This document shows positions 1 through 7,623 of a DNA stretch of 7,879 nt, piece after piece. How positions within the stretch are numbered: the first letter of the stretch is position 1; the number at the start of each line of letters is the position of its first letter. Position numbers and translations under genes: made by a program. The DNA is from Streptosporangiaceae bacterium (GTDB lineage Bacteria; Actinomycetota; Actinomycetes; Streptosporangiales; Streptosporangiaceae): contig JASHSZ010000696.1 of assembly GCA_030040815.1 (NCBI GenBank), positions 1 to 7,879 on the forward strand, in the 5' to 3' direction. Below the pieces are notes generated by a model. That model made no database searches. It had not been told where the DNA came from and worked only from the letters and a program-made list of their open reading frames with translations.

Positions 1-775
1 GTTCTTCGACGGTGATCGGCTCGTTCAGGTGCTCCTGGAGCCAGGTGACGGTATCGGCGAACAGACTGGAGCTGTCGAGCTCCGGCATCGGCGCGGCAAT
101 GTACTGCGCCTGTCCGCCTTCGCGCTGAGGCGCGACGACGAGCTGCCGGGCGAGCTGGGTGGCGATCTCGGAGCCGTAGTCCTGCCGGACCAGGTGCAGG
201 CACAGGTCGATGCCCGCGGCACTGCCAGCGGAAGTCAACACGTCGCCCTCGTCCACGAACAGAACGCCCGGGTCCACGGTCACCTTCGGATACCGGCGCG
301 CCAGGTCGCCGCATTCTGTCCAATGCGTGGTCGCACGCCGACCGTCGAGCAATCCGGCAGCTGCCAGCGCGAACGCGCCGGTGCACAGCGACACCATGCG
401 ACTGCCTCGGGAGTGCGCGCGCCGGAGTACCGCGGAAATCCCGGCAGGGACCTCCGCGGCCACGCTCGGCAGGACGATCACCGTGTCAGCGCTGACGATT
501 CGATCTGCCCCGTGCTCGGCCCGCAGCTGGAATCCTGCGTCGACCGTGACCGGCCCTGGCATCAGCGCGCACACGAGCGAGCGGTACCAGGGAATGCCGA
601 GCAGCGCCGACCAGTGGTCGCCGAAGATTTCACAGGCAATCCCCAGCTCGAAGACAGTGGCCCCGTCATACACGACGATGGCGACGGTGTGCGCACGCTG
701 GCGCGATCCCATCGCGCGGCCGGCGCTCAGGTCGGCCAGACCAGCTGCGGTCAACTTGGCAGCATCGTTGCGCAT
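1..775 (-). CDS. GlxA-family transcriptional regulator (DJ-1/PfpI domain + AraC-type HTH), 3' end outside window
   Basis: Reading leftwards from an ATG at 775, the frame stays open for 258 codons to the window edge. Residues about 29-215 form a DJ-1/PfpI (class I glutamine amidotransferase-like) domain. It starts with VAIVVYDGATVFELG, has the nucleophile-elbow motif SLCTGAFALAAAGLLDG (Cys131) followed by RRATTHW, and then TSAGSAAGIDLCLHLV. The linker VVAPQREGGQAQ (214-225) and LFADTVTWLQEHLNEPITVEE-like start of the helix-turn-helix domain are typical of GlxA/FtrA-type regulators; the DNA-binding part itself is cut off. Such proteins are cytoplasmic DNA-binding regulators whose PfpI domain is usually a sensing or oligomerisation module rather than a proven enzyme. 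The inducer and targets cannot be inferred. An internal ATG at 712 (MGSRQRAHTVAIVVYDG) is an equally plausible start, because it gives the usual short N-terminus; neither start has a clear Shine-Dalgarno. It is divergent from the small gene at 828. Confidence 0.9.
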   Translation of the reverse strand, partial: MRNDAAKLTAAGLADLSAGRAMGSRQRAHTVAIVVYDGATVFELGIACEIFGDHWSALLGIPWYRSLVCALMPGPVTVDAGFQLRAEHGADRIVSADTVIVLPSVAAEVPAGISAVLRRAHSRGSRMVSLCTGAFALAAAGLLDGRRATTHWTECGDLARRYPKVTVDPGVLFVDEGDVLTSAGSAAGIDLCLHLVRQDYGSEIATQLARQLVVAPQREGGQAQYIAAPMPELDSSSLFADTVTWLQEHLNEPITVEE

Positions 776-827
776 AAGGTCAATTCTGCCACTTACCAAT
801 TCCGGTGTCGACCGCCAGGATCGAAGC
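776..827. promoter_or_regulatory. Divergent intergenic region with CAATTC direct repeats (possible operator)
   Basis: This short spacer separates the GlxA-type regulator from the divergent plus-strand gene. It is AT-richer than its surroundings. It contains CAATTC twice (781-786 and 797-802), a direct repeat with a 16-base period. A TAAGGT hexamer at 775-780 fits the loose actinobacterial -10 pattern TAnnnT for the plus-strand gene, but I see no well-spaced -35. On the minus strand, 782-791 reads TGGCAGAATT, matching 8 of 10 positions of the published AdpA-type consensus TGGCSNGWWY; AdpA is itself a DJ-1/AraC-type regulator. If the regulator really starts at 712, the regulatory region extends to 115 bases. 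This is a suggestion from base patterns only. Confidence 0.35.
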
Positions 828-1349
828 ATGAAGACCGAACTGCGGCACGAATCCCCTGCTCACAGCGCAGCACCGAGGCACGAGCGGTCGTGGGACCGGT
901 TGCTGGCTCGCGCGCTCGCGGCTACCCTTGATCGCCAGCTCGCAGCCGGGTGTCCGCCCCGATCCAGCCAGCTCCTGGCCATCCGAGCCCGCGGGATCGT
1001 GTCCCAGGCAGCCCGGCGGGAACTCGCCCAGTGCTGGGCCAGCGTCCTGGACCGGGCCAGCCGGCCGCCCGTGCCGGGCTCCGCGCGGGCGCCGCTGGAC
1101 CGTAGCGCCGTCCTCGCCGCGAGAGACGATCTGCGCGCGATGATCTCCGTCCTCACCGGCGGCCTCCCCATCGACGCCCGGGGCGCAGCGATGGCCGCCT
1201 CGCTCCTCAGTGATGGCACCGGGCCGGTGTACAACCCCCGCTCGCCCGTCGACCTCGGCGCGGTCGTGCGCGCGGCGACGCGACAGATGGATCCGTTCGC
1301 TGCTCGCGCGGCTGGCGAGGACGCAGCAGCCGCCGAGTGCTTCCGCTGA
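828..1349 (+). CDS. Conserved-looking hypothetical protein, 173 aa
   Basis: An ATG at 828, preceded by a modest AGGA about 7 bases upstream, opens a 173-codon frame ending in TGA at 1347-1349. The frame is open further upstream to 210, but that part is antisense to the GlxA-type gene, so the 828 start is preferred. The protein is Ala/Arg-rich and probably mostly helical, with no signal peptide or membrane segment. Helix-like stretches are at about 21-40 (SWDRLLARALAATLDRQLAA), 46-78 and 91-109. The most distinctive part is LLSDGTGPVYNPRSPVDLG (126-144), which has the look of a conserved motif. I recall similar short unnamed actinobacterial proteins with this motif, but I know no function and assign none. 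Its divergent pairing with the GlxA-type gene makes it a candidate target of that regulator. It converges on ilvD across a strong inverted repeat. Confidence 0.75.
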   Translation: MKTELRHESPAHSAAPRHERSWDRLLARALAATLDRQLAAGCPPRSSQLLAIRARGIVSQAARRELAQCWASVLDRASRPPVPGSARAPLDRSAVLAARDDLRAMISVLTGGLPIDARGAAMAASLLSDGTGPVYNPRSPVDLGAVVRAATRQMDPFAARAAGEDAAAAECFR

Positions 1350-1353
1350 GTCC

Positions 1354-1408
1354 CCGCGGCCGGCGTTCCGGCCGGTCATCGTCGGTTCGGCCAGGACGCC
1401 GGCCGCGG
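1354..1408. terminator. Probable bidirectional terminator hairpin between convergent genes
   Basis: The 85-base spacer between the stop of the plus-strand gene (1349) and the stop of ilvD (1435) contains a long inverted repeat. Bases 1354-1366 (CCGCGGCCGGCGT) pair perfectly with 1396-1408. The stem continues inward through 1367-1375 against 1387-1395, with one mismatch (1369/1393) and two G-U wobbles in the plus-strand RNA, leaving an 11-base loop (1376-1386). That is about 21 pairs out of 22. An alternative smaller hairpin, CGGCCGG/CCGGCCG with a CGTT loop, sits at 1357-1374. No U-tract follows on either strand, as is common for hairpin-only terminators in high-GC actinobacteria. The position suits termination of both converging transcripts. 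Confidence 0.7.
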
Positions 1409-1434
1409 TCGGATCGCCGTCGTGCCGGTGGACG

Positions 1435-3129
1435 CTACCGGGTGCCGGGGACCGTGCACACGGCGCCGCGGTCCGCGCCAGAGACCAGCGCCGCGTACTT
1501 GGCCATCGCGCCCGTGGTGTAGTTCGGCGCCGGCTGCCGCCAGTCCGCCCGGCGCCGCTCCAGCTCAGCGTCGTCGACGCCCAGTTCCAGCCGCCGCTCG
1601 ACCACGTCGAGCGTGACCGGGTCGCCGTCACGGATGAGCCCGATCGGCCCGCCGTCCCACGCCTCCGGAGCCACGTGCCCGACGCACGCGCCGAAGGTCG
1701 CGCCGGAGAACCGGCCGTCCGTCAGCAGCATCACGTCCTTGCCGAGGCCCGCGCCCTTGATCGCCGCGGTCACGGCCAGCATCTCGCGCATGCCGGGTCC
1801 GCCCCTGGGCCCCTCGTACCGGATCACGAGGGCGTCGCCCCTGGCAACCTGACCCGCCGTGACCGCGGCGAAGCAGTCTTCTTCGCGCTCGAAGACGCGC
1901 GCTCGGCCCTCGAACCGCAGCGCCTCGATACCCGGCGTCTTCACCACGGCGCCGTTCGGGGCGAGCGAGCCGCGCAGCACGGCCAGCCCGCCGTCCGGCT
2001 TGAACGGGTCCTTGACCGGCCGCACCACGTTGCCGTCCGGCTCGAACGCGTCGGCCACGTTGTCGCCGAGGGTGCGCCCGTTCACCGTCATGGCGTCGCC
2101 GTCGATCAGCCCGGCGGACAGTAGCTCGCGCAGGATGACCGGCACGCCGCCGACCTGGTCCAGCTCGCTCATCACGTACAGGCCGGAGGGCCGCACCGAG
2201 GCGATCACCGGCGTGCGCCGGCTCACCTCGTCGAAGTCGTCGAGGGTCAGCTCGACGCCGAGCTCGTGCGCGATGGCGAGCAGGTGCAGCACCGCGTTGG
2301 TCGACCCGGCGGTGGCCATCACGACCGTGGCCGCGTTGAGGAACGCCGCCCTGGTCATGATCTGCGACGGTCGCAGCCCGGCCGCGAGCGCTGCCACCAC
2401 CGCCGCGCCGGTGCGCCGCGCGAGATCGGTGCGCTCGGCCGACACTGCGGGCGCCGACGCTTCACCCGGCAGCGTCATACCGAGGGCCTCGGCGCACATC
2501 GACATGGTGTTGGCGGTGTACATGCCCGCGCACGAGCCGGCGCCAGGGCAGGCCGCCCGCTCGACCGCCAGCAGGTCCGCGTCCGTCATCGTGCCGGCTG
2601 AGTGCTCGCCGACCGCCTCGAACACGTCCTGGATGGTGATCGACTTGCCGTGCACATAGCCGGGCAGGATCGTCCCGCCGTAGAGGAAGATCGACGGGAT
2701 GTCGAGCCGACCGCACGCCATGAGCATGCCCGGCAGGGACTTGTCGCAGCCGGCGATCGTGACCAGTGCGTCGAACTGCTCGGCCTCCACCATGAGCTCG
2801 ACCGAGTCGGCGATGACCTCGCGGGACACCAGCGAGGCCTTCATGCCCTCGCTGCCCATCGAGATGCCGTCGGACACCGCGATGGTGCCGAACTCCAGGG
2901 GTACCGCGCCGGCCTGCCGGACGCCTTCCTTGGCTGCCAGCGCAAGCCCGTTCAGGTGCACGTTGCACGGGGTCACCTCGTTCCAGGACGAGGCGACCGC
3001 GACCTGCGGCCGCTCCAGGTCCTCCTCTGACAGCCCGACGGCGCGCAGCATCGCCCGCGCGGCTGCGCGCGACGGCCCGGTCGTGAGCGGGCCGGAGCGC
3101 GGCCTAGGCAGTTTTGACGGGTGCGACAT
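1435..3129 (-). CDS. ilvD: Dihydroxy-acid dehydratase
   Basis: IlvD dehydrates 2,3-dihydroxy-3-methylbutanoate and 2,3-dihydroxy-3-methylpentanoate to the 2-oxo acid precursors of valine/leucine and isoleucine. The 564-residue product has the usual length of the short bacterial type. Three cysteines in the positions expected for the Fe-S cluster are visible: TPCNVHL (Cys55), [10 protein letters not shown] (Cys128, the first family signature, with Lys130) and [16 protein letters not shown] (Cys200). The second signature, [23 protein letters not shown] region, starts near 468 and contains Ser475, the expected catalytic base. The cluster makes the enzyme probably oxygen-sensitive, or [2Fe-2S] as in mycobacterial relatives; which cannot be told here. 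The start is well fixed: the ATG shares one base with the cimA stop (TGATG) and has a strong GGAGG seven bases upstream. It is the last gene of the operon. Confidence 0.97.
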   Translation of the reverse strand: MSHPSKLPRPRSGPLTTGPSRAAARAMLRAVGLSEEDLERPQVAVASSWNEVTPCNVHLNGLALAAKEGVRQAGAVPLEFGTIAVSDGISMGSEGMKASLVSREVIADSVELMVEAEQFDALVTIAGCDKSLPGMLMACGRLDIPSIFLYGGTILPGYVHGKSITIQDVFEAVGEHSAGTMTDADLLAVERAACPGAGSCAGMYTANTMSMCAEALGMTLPGEASAPAVSAERTDLARRTGAAVVAALAAGLRPSQIMTRAAFLNAATVVMATAGSTNAVLHLLAIAHELGVELTLDDFDEVSRRTPVIASVRPSGLYVMSELDQVGGVPVILRELLSAGLIDGDAMTVNGRTLGDNVADAFEPDGNVVRPVKDPFKPDGGLAVLRGSLAPNGAVVKTPGIEALRFEGRARVFEREEDCFAAVTAGQVARGDALVIRYEGPRGGPGMREMLAVTAAIKGAGLGKDVMLLTDGRFSGATFGACVGHVAPEAWDGGPIGLIRDGDPVTLDVVERRLELGVDDAELERRRADWRQPAPNYTTGAMAKYAALVSGADRGAVCTVPGTR

Positions 3130-4880
3130 CAGACAGCCTCCGAGATCTTGTCAGCCAGCGGCTCTGCGCCGGCCCGCAGCAAGCCATACGCCACGCCATC
3201 GGTGAGCGCCTCCCAGGAAGCGGTCACGATGTCGTCGGACACTCCGACCGTAGTCCACTCGCCGTCGGTGTCCGCGGAAGTCAGCATCACCCTCGTGACC
3301 GCGCTGGTAGCAGCCCGGCCGTCCAGGATGCGCACCTTGTAGTCGATCAGGTGAATGCCGGCCAGCTCGGGATAGACCTCCGACAGCGCGCGGCGCAGCG
3401 CCTGGTCCAGCGCGTGCACTGGCCCCACGCCCTCGCCCACCGCGACGACGCGGGCTTCGCCCAGCAGCATCCGCACGATCGCCTCGCTGCGATCGTCGGC
3501 CTCCTGCTGGCCCGGGGGGACGGCCCCCCGGAACCCCCCGCCGTTCCGCTCGACGACGACCCGGTAGCCCTCGAGCTCGAACCAGGCGGGTAGCGCCCCG
3601 GCGCTGCGACGAACCAGCAGCTCGAAGGAGGCATCGGCGGCCTCGAACGCGTATCCGCGGTGCTCGGCCTCCTTCACCTGCTCCAGCACCCGGCCGGCCA
3701 GATCGGGATCGGCCGACAGATCGAGCCCGAGCTCGGCCGCCTTCGCCAGCACGTTGCTGCGGCCGGCGAGCTCGCTGACCAGGACCTGCGCCTTGTTGCC
3801 GACGGCGGCGGGCGGTACGTGCGAGTACGCGTCCGGGCGCCGGGCGATTGCCGAGGCGTGCAGGCCCGCCTTGGTCGCGAACGCCGACGAGCCCACGTAC
3901 GGCTGGCGGGCCTCAAACGGCAGGTTCGCCACCTCGGCGATGGCGCGCGCCGTCATGGCCAGCCCGGCTAGCCGACCCGCTGGCAGCAGCGAGTAGCCGC
4001 GCTTGAGCTCGAGCGAGGCGATGATCGAGAACAGGTCGGCGTTGCCGCAGCGCTCGCCGTACCCGTTGGCGGCGCCCTGCACGTGCACGCTGCCGGCCCC
4101 GACCGCGACGACCGAGTTGGCCACCGCGCACGCGGCGTCGTTGTGGAAGTGCACGCCGATCGACAGGCGTTGCCCTGGCGGACGACCCCCGGACCCGCGC
4201 TGGTCCGGCCAGCGGCCGCACTCCCCGATCACGTCGGCGACGATCCGGGCTACGTCATCGGGCAGCGTGCCGCCGTTGGTGTCGCACAGCGCCACGGTGT
4301 CGGCGCCAGCCTCGGCCGCGGCCGCGAGCACCTCCAGCGCATACCCGCGGTCGGCGCGGTAGCCGTCGAAGAAGTGCTCGGCGTCGAACACCACCCGCTT
4401 CCCGGCGGCCGCCATGTAGGCGATCGAGTCGGCGACCATCGCAAGGTTCTCCGCCCGCGTGGTGCGCAGCGCCTCGTCGACGTGCAGCGTCCACGACTTG
4501 CCGACCAGCGTGACAATGGGCGTCTCGGCCGCGATCAGGGCGCTCAGCGACGCGTCGTCCTCGACGTGCCGGCCGGGCAGCCGGGTCGCTCCGAACGCGG
4601 CCAGCGTCGAGTTGCGGAACTCCAGTTCCTTAACTCGGTCGAAGAACTCAGCGTCCTTGGGGTTGGAGCCCGGCCAGCCGCCCTCGATGACATCCACGCC
4701 GAGAGCGTCGAGCGCCAGCGCCACCCGCAGCTTGTCGGCGACCGTGAGATCGAGCCCGACCTGCTGCGAGCCGTCCCGCAGCGTGGTGTCGTACATCTCC
4801 ACCCGCTGTGTCGCGCTGGGCGCGCCAGGCTGCACGGCGCTGTGCGCGCCATCCTCCGCCTGCTGATCGGCCACCGTCAT
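3129..4880 (-). CDS. cimA: (R)-citramalate synthase (CimA type)
   Basis: CimA condenses pyruvate with acetyl-CoA to (R)-citramalate, the entry to threonine-independent isoleucine synthesis. The 583-residue protein begins its HMGL-like TIM barrel with [19 protein letters not shown] (DTTLRDG, 31-37). It carries the metal-binding HFHND (His244, His246) and [11 protein letters not shown] (Asn280). [12 protein letters not shown] (334-345) and a C-terminal LeuA-type regulatory domain (about 430-565) follow; in relatives that domain binds isoleucine. [10 protein letters not shown] and [11 protein letters not shown] fit the citramalate synthase subfamily better than 2-isopropylmalate synthase. Two Gly/Pro-rich insertions, about 222-239 and 447-463, look longer than I expect for the family. 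The ATG at 4880 overlaps the leuB stop as ATGA; an upstream in-frame ATG at 4922 lies inside leuB and is less likely. Subfamily assignment is by motif recognition, so substrate preference is inferred. Confidence 0.9.
   Translation of the reverse strand: MTVADQQAEDGAHSAVQPGAPSATQRVEMYDTTLRDGSQQVGLDLTVADKLRVALALDALGVDVIEGGWPGSNPKDAEFFDRVKELEFRNSTLAAFGATRLPGRHVEDDASLSALIAAETPIVTLVGKSWTLHVDEALRTTRAENLAMVADSIAYMAAAGKRVVFDAEHFFDGYRADRGYALEVLAAAAEAGADTVALCDTNGGTLPDDVARIVADVIGECGRWPDQRGSGGRPPGQRLSIGVHFHNDAACAVANSVVAVGAGSVHVQGAANGYGERCGNADLFSIIASLELKRGYSLLPAGRLAGLAMTARAIAEVANLPFEARQPYVGSSAFATKAGLHASAIARRPDAYSHVPPAAVGNKAQVLVSELAGRSNVLAKAAELGLDLSADPDLAGRVLEQVKEAEHRGYAFEAADASFELLVRRSAGALPAWFELEGYRVVVERNGGGFRGAVPPGQQEADDRSEAIVRMLLGEARVVAVGEGVGPVHALDQALRRALSEVYPELAGIHLIDYKVRILDGRAATSAVTRVMLTSADTDGEWTTVGVSDDIVTASWEALTDGVAYGLLRAGAEPLADKISEAV
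3137..3141 (-). promoter_or_regulatory. Ribosome binding site of ilvD inside the cimA 3' end
   Basis: GGAGG on the minus strand lies seven bases upstream of the ilvD ATG and within the last codons of cimA. It is the clearest Shine-Dalgarno in the window and fixes the ilvD start. With the TGATG overlap it allows both terminating cimA ribosomes and fresh ribosomes to start ilvD. Confidence 0.8.
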
Positions 4881-5986
4881 CGCCCCCCGTCCGAGAGCCT
4901 GCTCAGCAGCGCCTTCTCCCACTCGCCGGTGCTGGCGGGCGCGCCGGTCGCGAGCACGCCGTTAACGGCCGACTCCAGGTCCCCAGCAGCCTCGCTTTCG
5001 CCTAGGTGGTCGAGCATCAGCGCCGCGGAGAGCACGGCGCCAGCCGGGTTCGCCAGGCCCTTGCCTGCGATATCTGGAGCCGAGCCGTGCACCGGCTCGA
5101 AGATCGACGGCGCGGTGCGGTCCGGGTTGATGTTGCCGCTCGGCGCGTAGCCCAGGCCACCGGTCAGTGCCGCGCCGAGGTCGGACAGGACGTCGCCGAA
5201 TAGGTTGTCGGTGACGATGACGTCGAACCGCTTCGGGTCATCCACCATCCACAGGCACGCCGCGTCCACGTGCGCGTAGCTGAGCTCCACGCCGTCCTCG
5301 GCCGCGACCTGCCGGGCGACCCGGTGCCACAGGTCGCCGGCGTGGGTTAGCACGTTGGTCTTGTGCACCAGGGTGAGCCGACCGGATCGGGTCGCCGCGA
5401 GCTGAGCGGCGTAGCGCACGCACCGCCGCACGCCCGCCCAGGTGTTCAGCGACTCCTCGGTGGCGGTCTCGAACTCGGTGCCTCGGTGCACGGTCCCGCC
5501 CGCGCCGGCGTACAGGCCCTCGGTGTTCTCCCGGACGATCACGAGGTCGAGATCATCGAACCCGTGCTTCCCCACCGCCCCGCCGATGCCGGGCCGCAGC
5601 TTGGACGGTCGCAGGTTGACGTACAGGTCGAGCTCGAACCGGAGCCGCAGCAGCAGCCCGCGCTCCAGTACGCCCGGCGGCACCTCCGGCGTGCCGACGG
5701 CACCGAGCAGCACCGCGTCGGACTGCCGCAACTCGGCGAGCACGGCATCCGGCAGCACCTCGCCCGTGGTCAGGTAGTGCCGGCCGCCGAGCGGGCAGCC
5801 GCGCCATTCCACCGCGAAGCCGCGCTGCGCAGCGACCGCGTCCACGCACACCCTGGCTACCTCGGTGACCTCCGGTCCGACGCCGTCACCGGGCAGGTGC
5901 GTCACGACATGCACCCGCTGGCTGCCGTCGTTCCCCCCGAAGGCGGCGCCGTCGGCTACGTCGCCGCCCGATACCTCCCCAGCCAT
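4877..5986 (-). CDS. leuB: 3-isopropylmalate dehydrogenase
   Basis: LeuB oxidises and decarboxylates 3-isopropylmalate to 2-oxoisocaproate in leucine synthesis, and usually also 3-methylmalate to 2-oxobutyrate in the citramalate route. The product has 369 residues. The nucleotide-site motif LPGDGVGPEV is at 31-40. Substrate-binding arginines lie in RLRFELDLYVNLRPSKL (114-130) and VRENTEGLYAG (151-161). The catalytic Lys209 is in HKTNVL. The isocitrate/isopropylmalate dehydrogenase signature TDNLFGDVLSDLGAALTGGL (259-278) has the metal-binding aspartates, followed by EPVHGSAPDIAG. The pattern GVLERGLLLRLRFELD matches actinobacterial LeuB. The ATG at 5986 shares one base with the ilvC stop (TGATG) and has AAGGAG 11 bases upstream. 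It adds a Gly/Asp-rich N-terminal tail of about 22 residues before the first strand. The 3' end overlaps cimA by four bases, in line with its use in the citramalate pathway. Confidence 0.95.
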   Translation of the reverse strand: MAGEVSGGDVADGAAFGGNDGSQRVHVVTHLPGDGVGPEVTEVARVCVDAVAAQRGFAVEWRGCPLGGRHYLTTGEVLPDAVLAELRQSDAVLLGAVGTPEVPPGVLERGLLLRLRFELDLYVNLRPSKLRPGIGGAVGKHGFDDLDLVIVRENTEGLYAGAGGTVHRGTEFETATEESLNTWAGVRRCVRYAAQLAATRSGRLTLVHKTNVLTHAGDLWHRVARQVAAEDGVELSYAHVDAACLWMVDDPKRFDVIVTDNLFGDVLSDLGAALTGGLGYAPSGNINPDRTAPSIFEPVHGSAPDIAGKGLANPAGAVLSAALMLDHLGESEAAGDLESAVNGVLATGAPASTGEWEKALLSRLSDGGR

Positions 5987-6999
5987 CACTCGTCCATCTC
6001 CTTGGCGGCCGAGCCGAGCCAGCTCATCATGGCGCGCAGCGGCTTGCCGACCTGCTCGACCTGCGCGGTCCTTGCCTCGGCGCGCAGCCGCTCGAAGTTC
6101 GGCCGTCCGGCGTCGTCCTCGGCGACCCACTCGCGGGCGAACTCGCCGGACTGGATGTCGGCCAGCAGCTTCGCCATGGCCTGCCTGGTCGGGTCGCCGA
6201 TCACCCTGGGGCCGCGGGTCAGGTCGCCGTACTCGGCGGTGTCGCTGACCGAGTAGCGCATCCACGACTCGCCACCCTCGTACATGAGGTCGACGATGAG
6301 CTTGAGCTCGTGCAGGCACTCGAAGTAGGCGACCTCCGGCTGGTAGCCGGCCGCGACCAGGGTCTCGAACCCGGCGTTCACCAGCGCGGTGACGCCGCCG
6401 CACAGCACCGCCTGCTCCCCGAACAGGTCGCTCTCGGTCTCCTCGGAGAACGTGGTGACCAGCGCGCCGGCCTTGGTGCCGCCGATCGCGGCCGCGTACG
6501 ACTTGACCAGGTCCCAGGCCTTGCCGGTGGCGTCCTGAGCGACCGCGACCAGCACGGGCGTGCCGTGGCCCTCCTCGTACTGGCGGCGGACCAGGTGACC
6601 GGGCGCTTTGGGCGCGACCATCGCGACGTCGACCGAGGCGGGCGCCGTGATGTAGCCGAAGTGGATGTTGAACCCGTGCGCGAAGAACAGCGCGTCACCC
6701 GGCCGCAGGTTCGGCTCGATCGCCTCGGCGTAGAGCTTGCGCTGGGTGGTGTCCGGGGTCAGCACCATAATCAGGTCGGCCCACGAGCAGGCCTGCTCCG
6801 GCGTAGTTACCTCCAGCCCGGCCGCCTCGGCGCGCTTGCGGGACCGGGAGCCGTCGGGCAACCCGACGCGCACGTCGCAGCCGGAGTCGCGCAGGCTGAG
6901 GGCGTGAGCGTGGCCCTGCGATCCGTAGCCGAGGACGGCGATCTTGCGGGACTGGATGAGACCGAGGTCTGCGTCAGTGTCGTAGTAGACGGTGGCCAT
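5986..6999 (-). CDS. ilvC: Ketol-acid reductoisomerase (NADP+), class I
   Basis: IlvC isomerises and reduces 2-acetolactate and 2-aceto-2-hydroxybutyrate to the dihydroxy acids used by IlvD. The 337-residue length is that of the short class I enzyme. The Rossmann motif [18 protein letters not shown] is at 23-40. The loop [14 protein letters not shown] (45-58), with serines and arginines, suggests NADPH rather than NADH. Catalytic residues are visible: His108 in [10 protein letters not shown], Lys131 in APKAPGH, Asp191 and Glu195 in [13 protein letters not shown], Glu227 and Glu231 in [18 protein letters not shown], and a serine in [12 protein letters not shown] (Ser252). The C-terminal domain is the single knotted type. 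The ATG at 6999 has GAGAGGA about 12 bases upstream. It is the only operon gene not overlapping its upstream neighbour. Its stop overlaps the leuB start. Confidence 0.97.
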   Translation of the reverse strand: MATVYYDTDADLGLIQSRKIAVLGYGSQGHAHALSLRDSGCDVRVGLPDGSRSRKRAEAAGLEVTTPEQACSWADLIMVLTPDTTQRKLYAEAIEPNLRPGDALFFAHGFNIHFGYITAPASVDVAMVAPKAPGHLVRRQYEEGHGTPVLVAVAQDATGKAWDLVKSYAAAIGGTKAGALVTTFSEETESDLFGEQAVLCGGVTALVNAGFETLVAAGYQPEVAYFECLHELKLIVDLMYEGGESWMRYSVSDTAEYGDLTRGPRVIGDPTRQAMAKLLADIQSGEFAREWVAEDDAGRPNFERLRAEARTAQVEQVGKPLRAMMSWLGSAAKEMDE

Positions 7000-7056
7000 G
7001 GCGGAGAATCGTCCTCTCGGTAGAAGATCAGAAAGCTTTGGCAGGGAACGGGGTCG
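7000..7056 (-). other. ilvN-ilvC intergenic gap
   Basis: This 57-base spacer is the only non-overlapping junction in the operon. It holds an AAAGCTTT palindrome (7032-7039) and the ilvC ribosome binding site GAGAGGA (7012-7018 on the minus strand). That site can form a weak five-pair hairpin with the TTCTC just upstream of the ATG (GAGAG-GACGA-TTCTC). I see no convincing promoter or terminator. An internal ilvC promoter, as known in Corynebacterium glutamicum, is possible but not shown here. Confidence 0.4.
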
Positions 7057-7623
7057 TCAGGCGGCGGTCTCCCCTCGCCGGGCCGCGGTCGCCTCGAGCG
7101 CGGTCGGCTGGGCGACGGGCATGCCGGCGTCGTCGGTGATCACGCTGGCGCCGCGGGCCAGCCCGATCCGGCCGGTCCTGACCAGCTCGCAGGTGCCGTA
7201 GCTGTCGAGCATGGCCAGCAGGGCGTCCAGCTTGCCGGGGCTGGCGACGGCCTCGAGCACCAGCGTGGTCGGGCTCATGTCGACCACGTTCGCGCTGAAC
7301 ACGCCCGCCACCTCCAGCAGCTGACCGCGCAGTGCTGGCTCGACACGCACCTTGATCAGCGCCAGTTCGCGCTCGATCGCGACGTTGTCCTCGAGCTCGA
7401 CAACCTTGAGCACCCGGATCAGCTTCTCCAGCTGCTTGCGTACCTGGTCGACGCTGGTGGACGTGCCGTCCACCACGATGGTCATCCGGCTCACCCGCTC
7501 GTCGTGCGTCGGCCCGACCGCAAGGGAGGCGATGTTGAAGGCGCGCCGCGAGAACAGCCCGGCGACGTGCGTGAGCACGCCTGGTTTGTTCTCCACCAGC
7601 ACGGACAGCGTGTGCGTCGTCAT
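7057..7623 (-). CDS. ilvN: Acetolactate synthase, regulatory (small) subunit
   Basis: IlvN activates the catalytic subunit IlvB and confers feedback inhibition, usually by valine. The 188-residue product starts with an ACT domain (about 4-76), LSVLVENKPGVLTHVAGLFS then FNIASLAVGPT and SRMTIVV. The residues equivalent to the valine-contact positions of E. coli IlvH (Asn11, Gly14, Asn29) are present as Asn12, Gly15 and Asn30, so valine sensitivity is likely. The second domain (84-157) contains ELALIKV, LLEVAGVFSANVVDMSP and the end motif RTGRIGLARG. A tail of about 30 residues follows, ending in TALEATAARRGETAA, longer than in many homologues. Two overlapping starts exist: GTG at 7626 and ATG at 7623. 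The ATG is preferred because GGAG lies five bases upstream of it (only two from the GTG) and TGATG recurs in this operon. Confidence 0.95.
   Translation of the reverse strand: MTTHTLSVLVENKPGVLTHVAGLFSRRAFNIASLAVGPTHDERVSRMTIVVDGTSTSVDQVRKQLEKLIRVLKVVELEDNVAIERELALIKVRVEPALRGQLLEVAGVFSANVVDMSPTTLVLEAVASPGKLDALLAMLDSYGTCELVRTGRIGLARGASVITDDAGMPVAQPTALEATAARRGETAA

Noticed and set aside
210..827. Upstream extension of the 173-aa plus-strand protein to a 379-aa form
   Set aside because: The added part is antisense to the GlxA-type gene and low in complexity; the ATG at 828 has a modest ribosome binding site and a more protein-like N-terminus.
29..931. Long plus-strand open frame (300 codons) opposite the GlxA-type gene
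   Set aside because: It is antisense to a protein with clear DJ-1/PfpI motifs, crosses the divergent promoter region, and its translation resembles no protein; long antisense frames are expected at this GC content.
4881..4922. ATG at 4922 as the cimA start (597-residue form)
   Set aside because: It would overlap leuB by 46 bases, whereas the ATG at 4880 gives an ATGA overlap in keeping with the other junctions.
4083..5150. Plus-strand frame of 355 codons opposite cimA and leuB
   Set aside because: It covers the antisense of two well-supported genes and translates to Arg/Gly/Ala-rich sequence with no recognisable domain. Similar frames opposite ilvD, ilvC and leuB were dismissed for the same reason.
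5987..6403. Extended leuB frame of 508 codons
   Set aside because: The extra 139 codons are ilvC sequence read in another frame; the ATG at 5986 overlaps the ilvC stop and precedes the first LeuB motif.
7032..7039. AAAGCTTT palindrome before ilvC as a regulator site
   Set aside because: An isolated 8-base palindrome (containing a HindIII site) with no flanking symmetry or repeat is too weak to call an operator.
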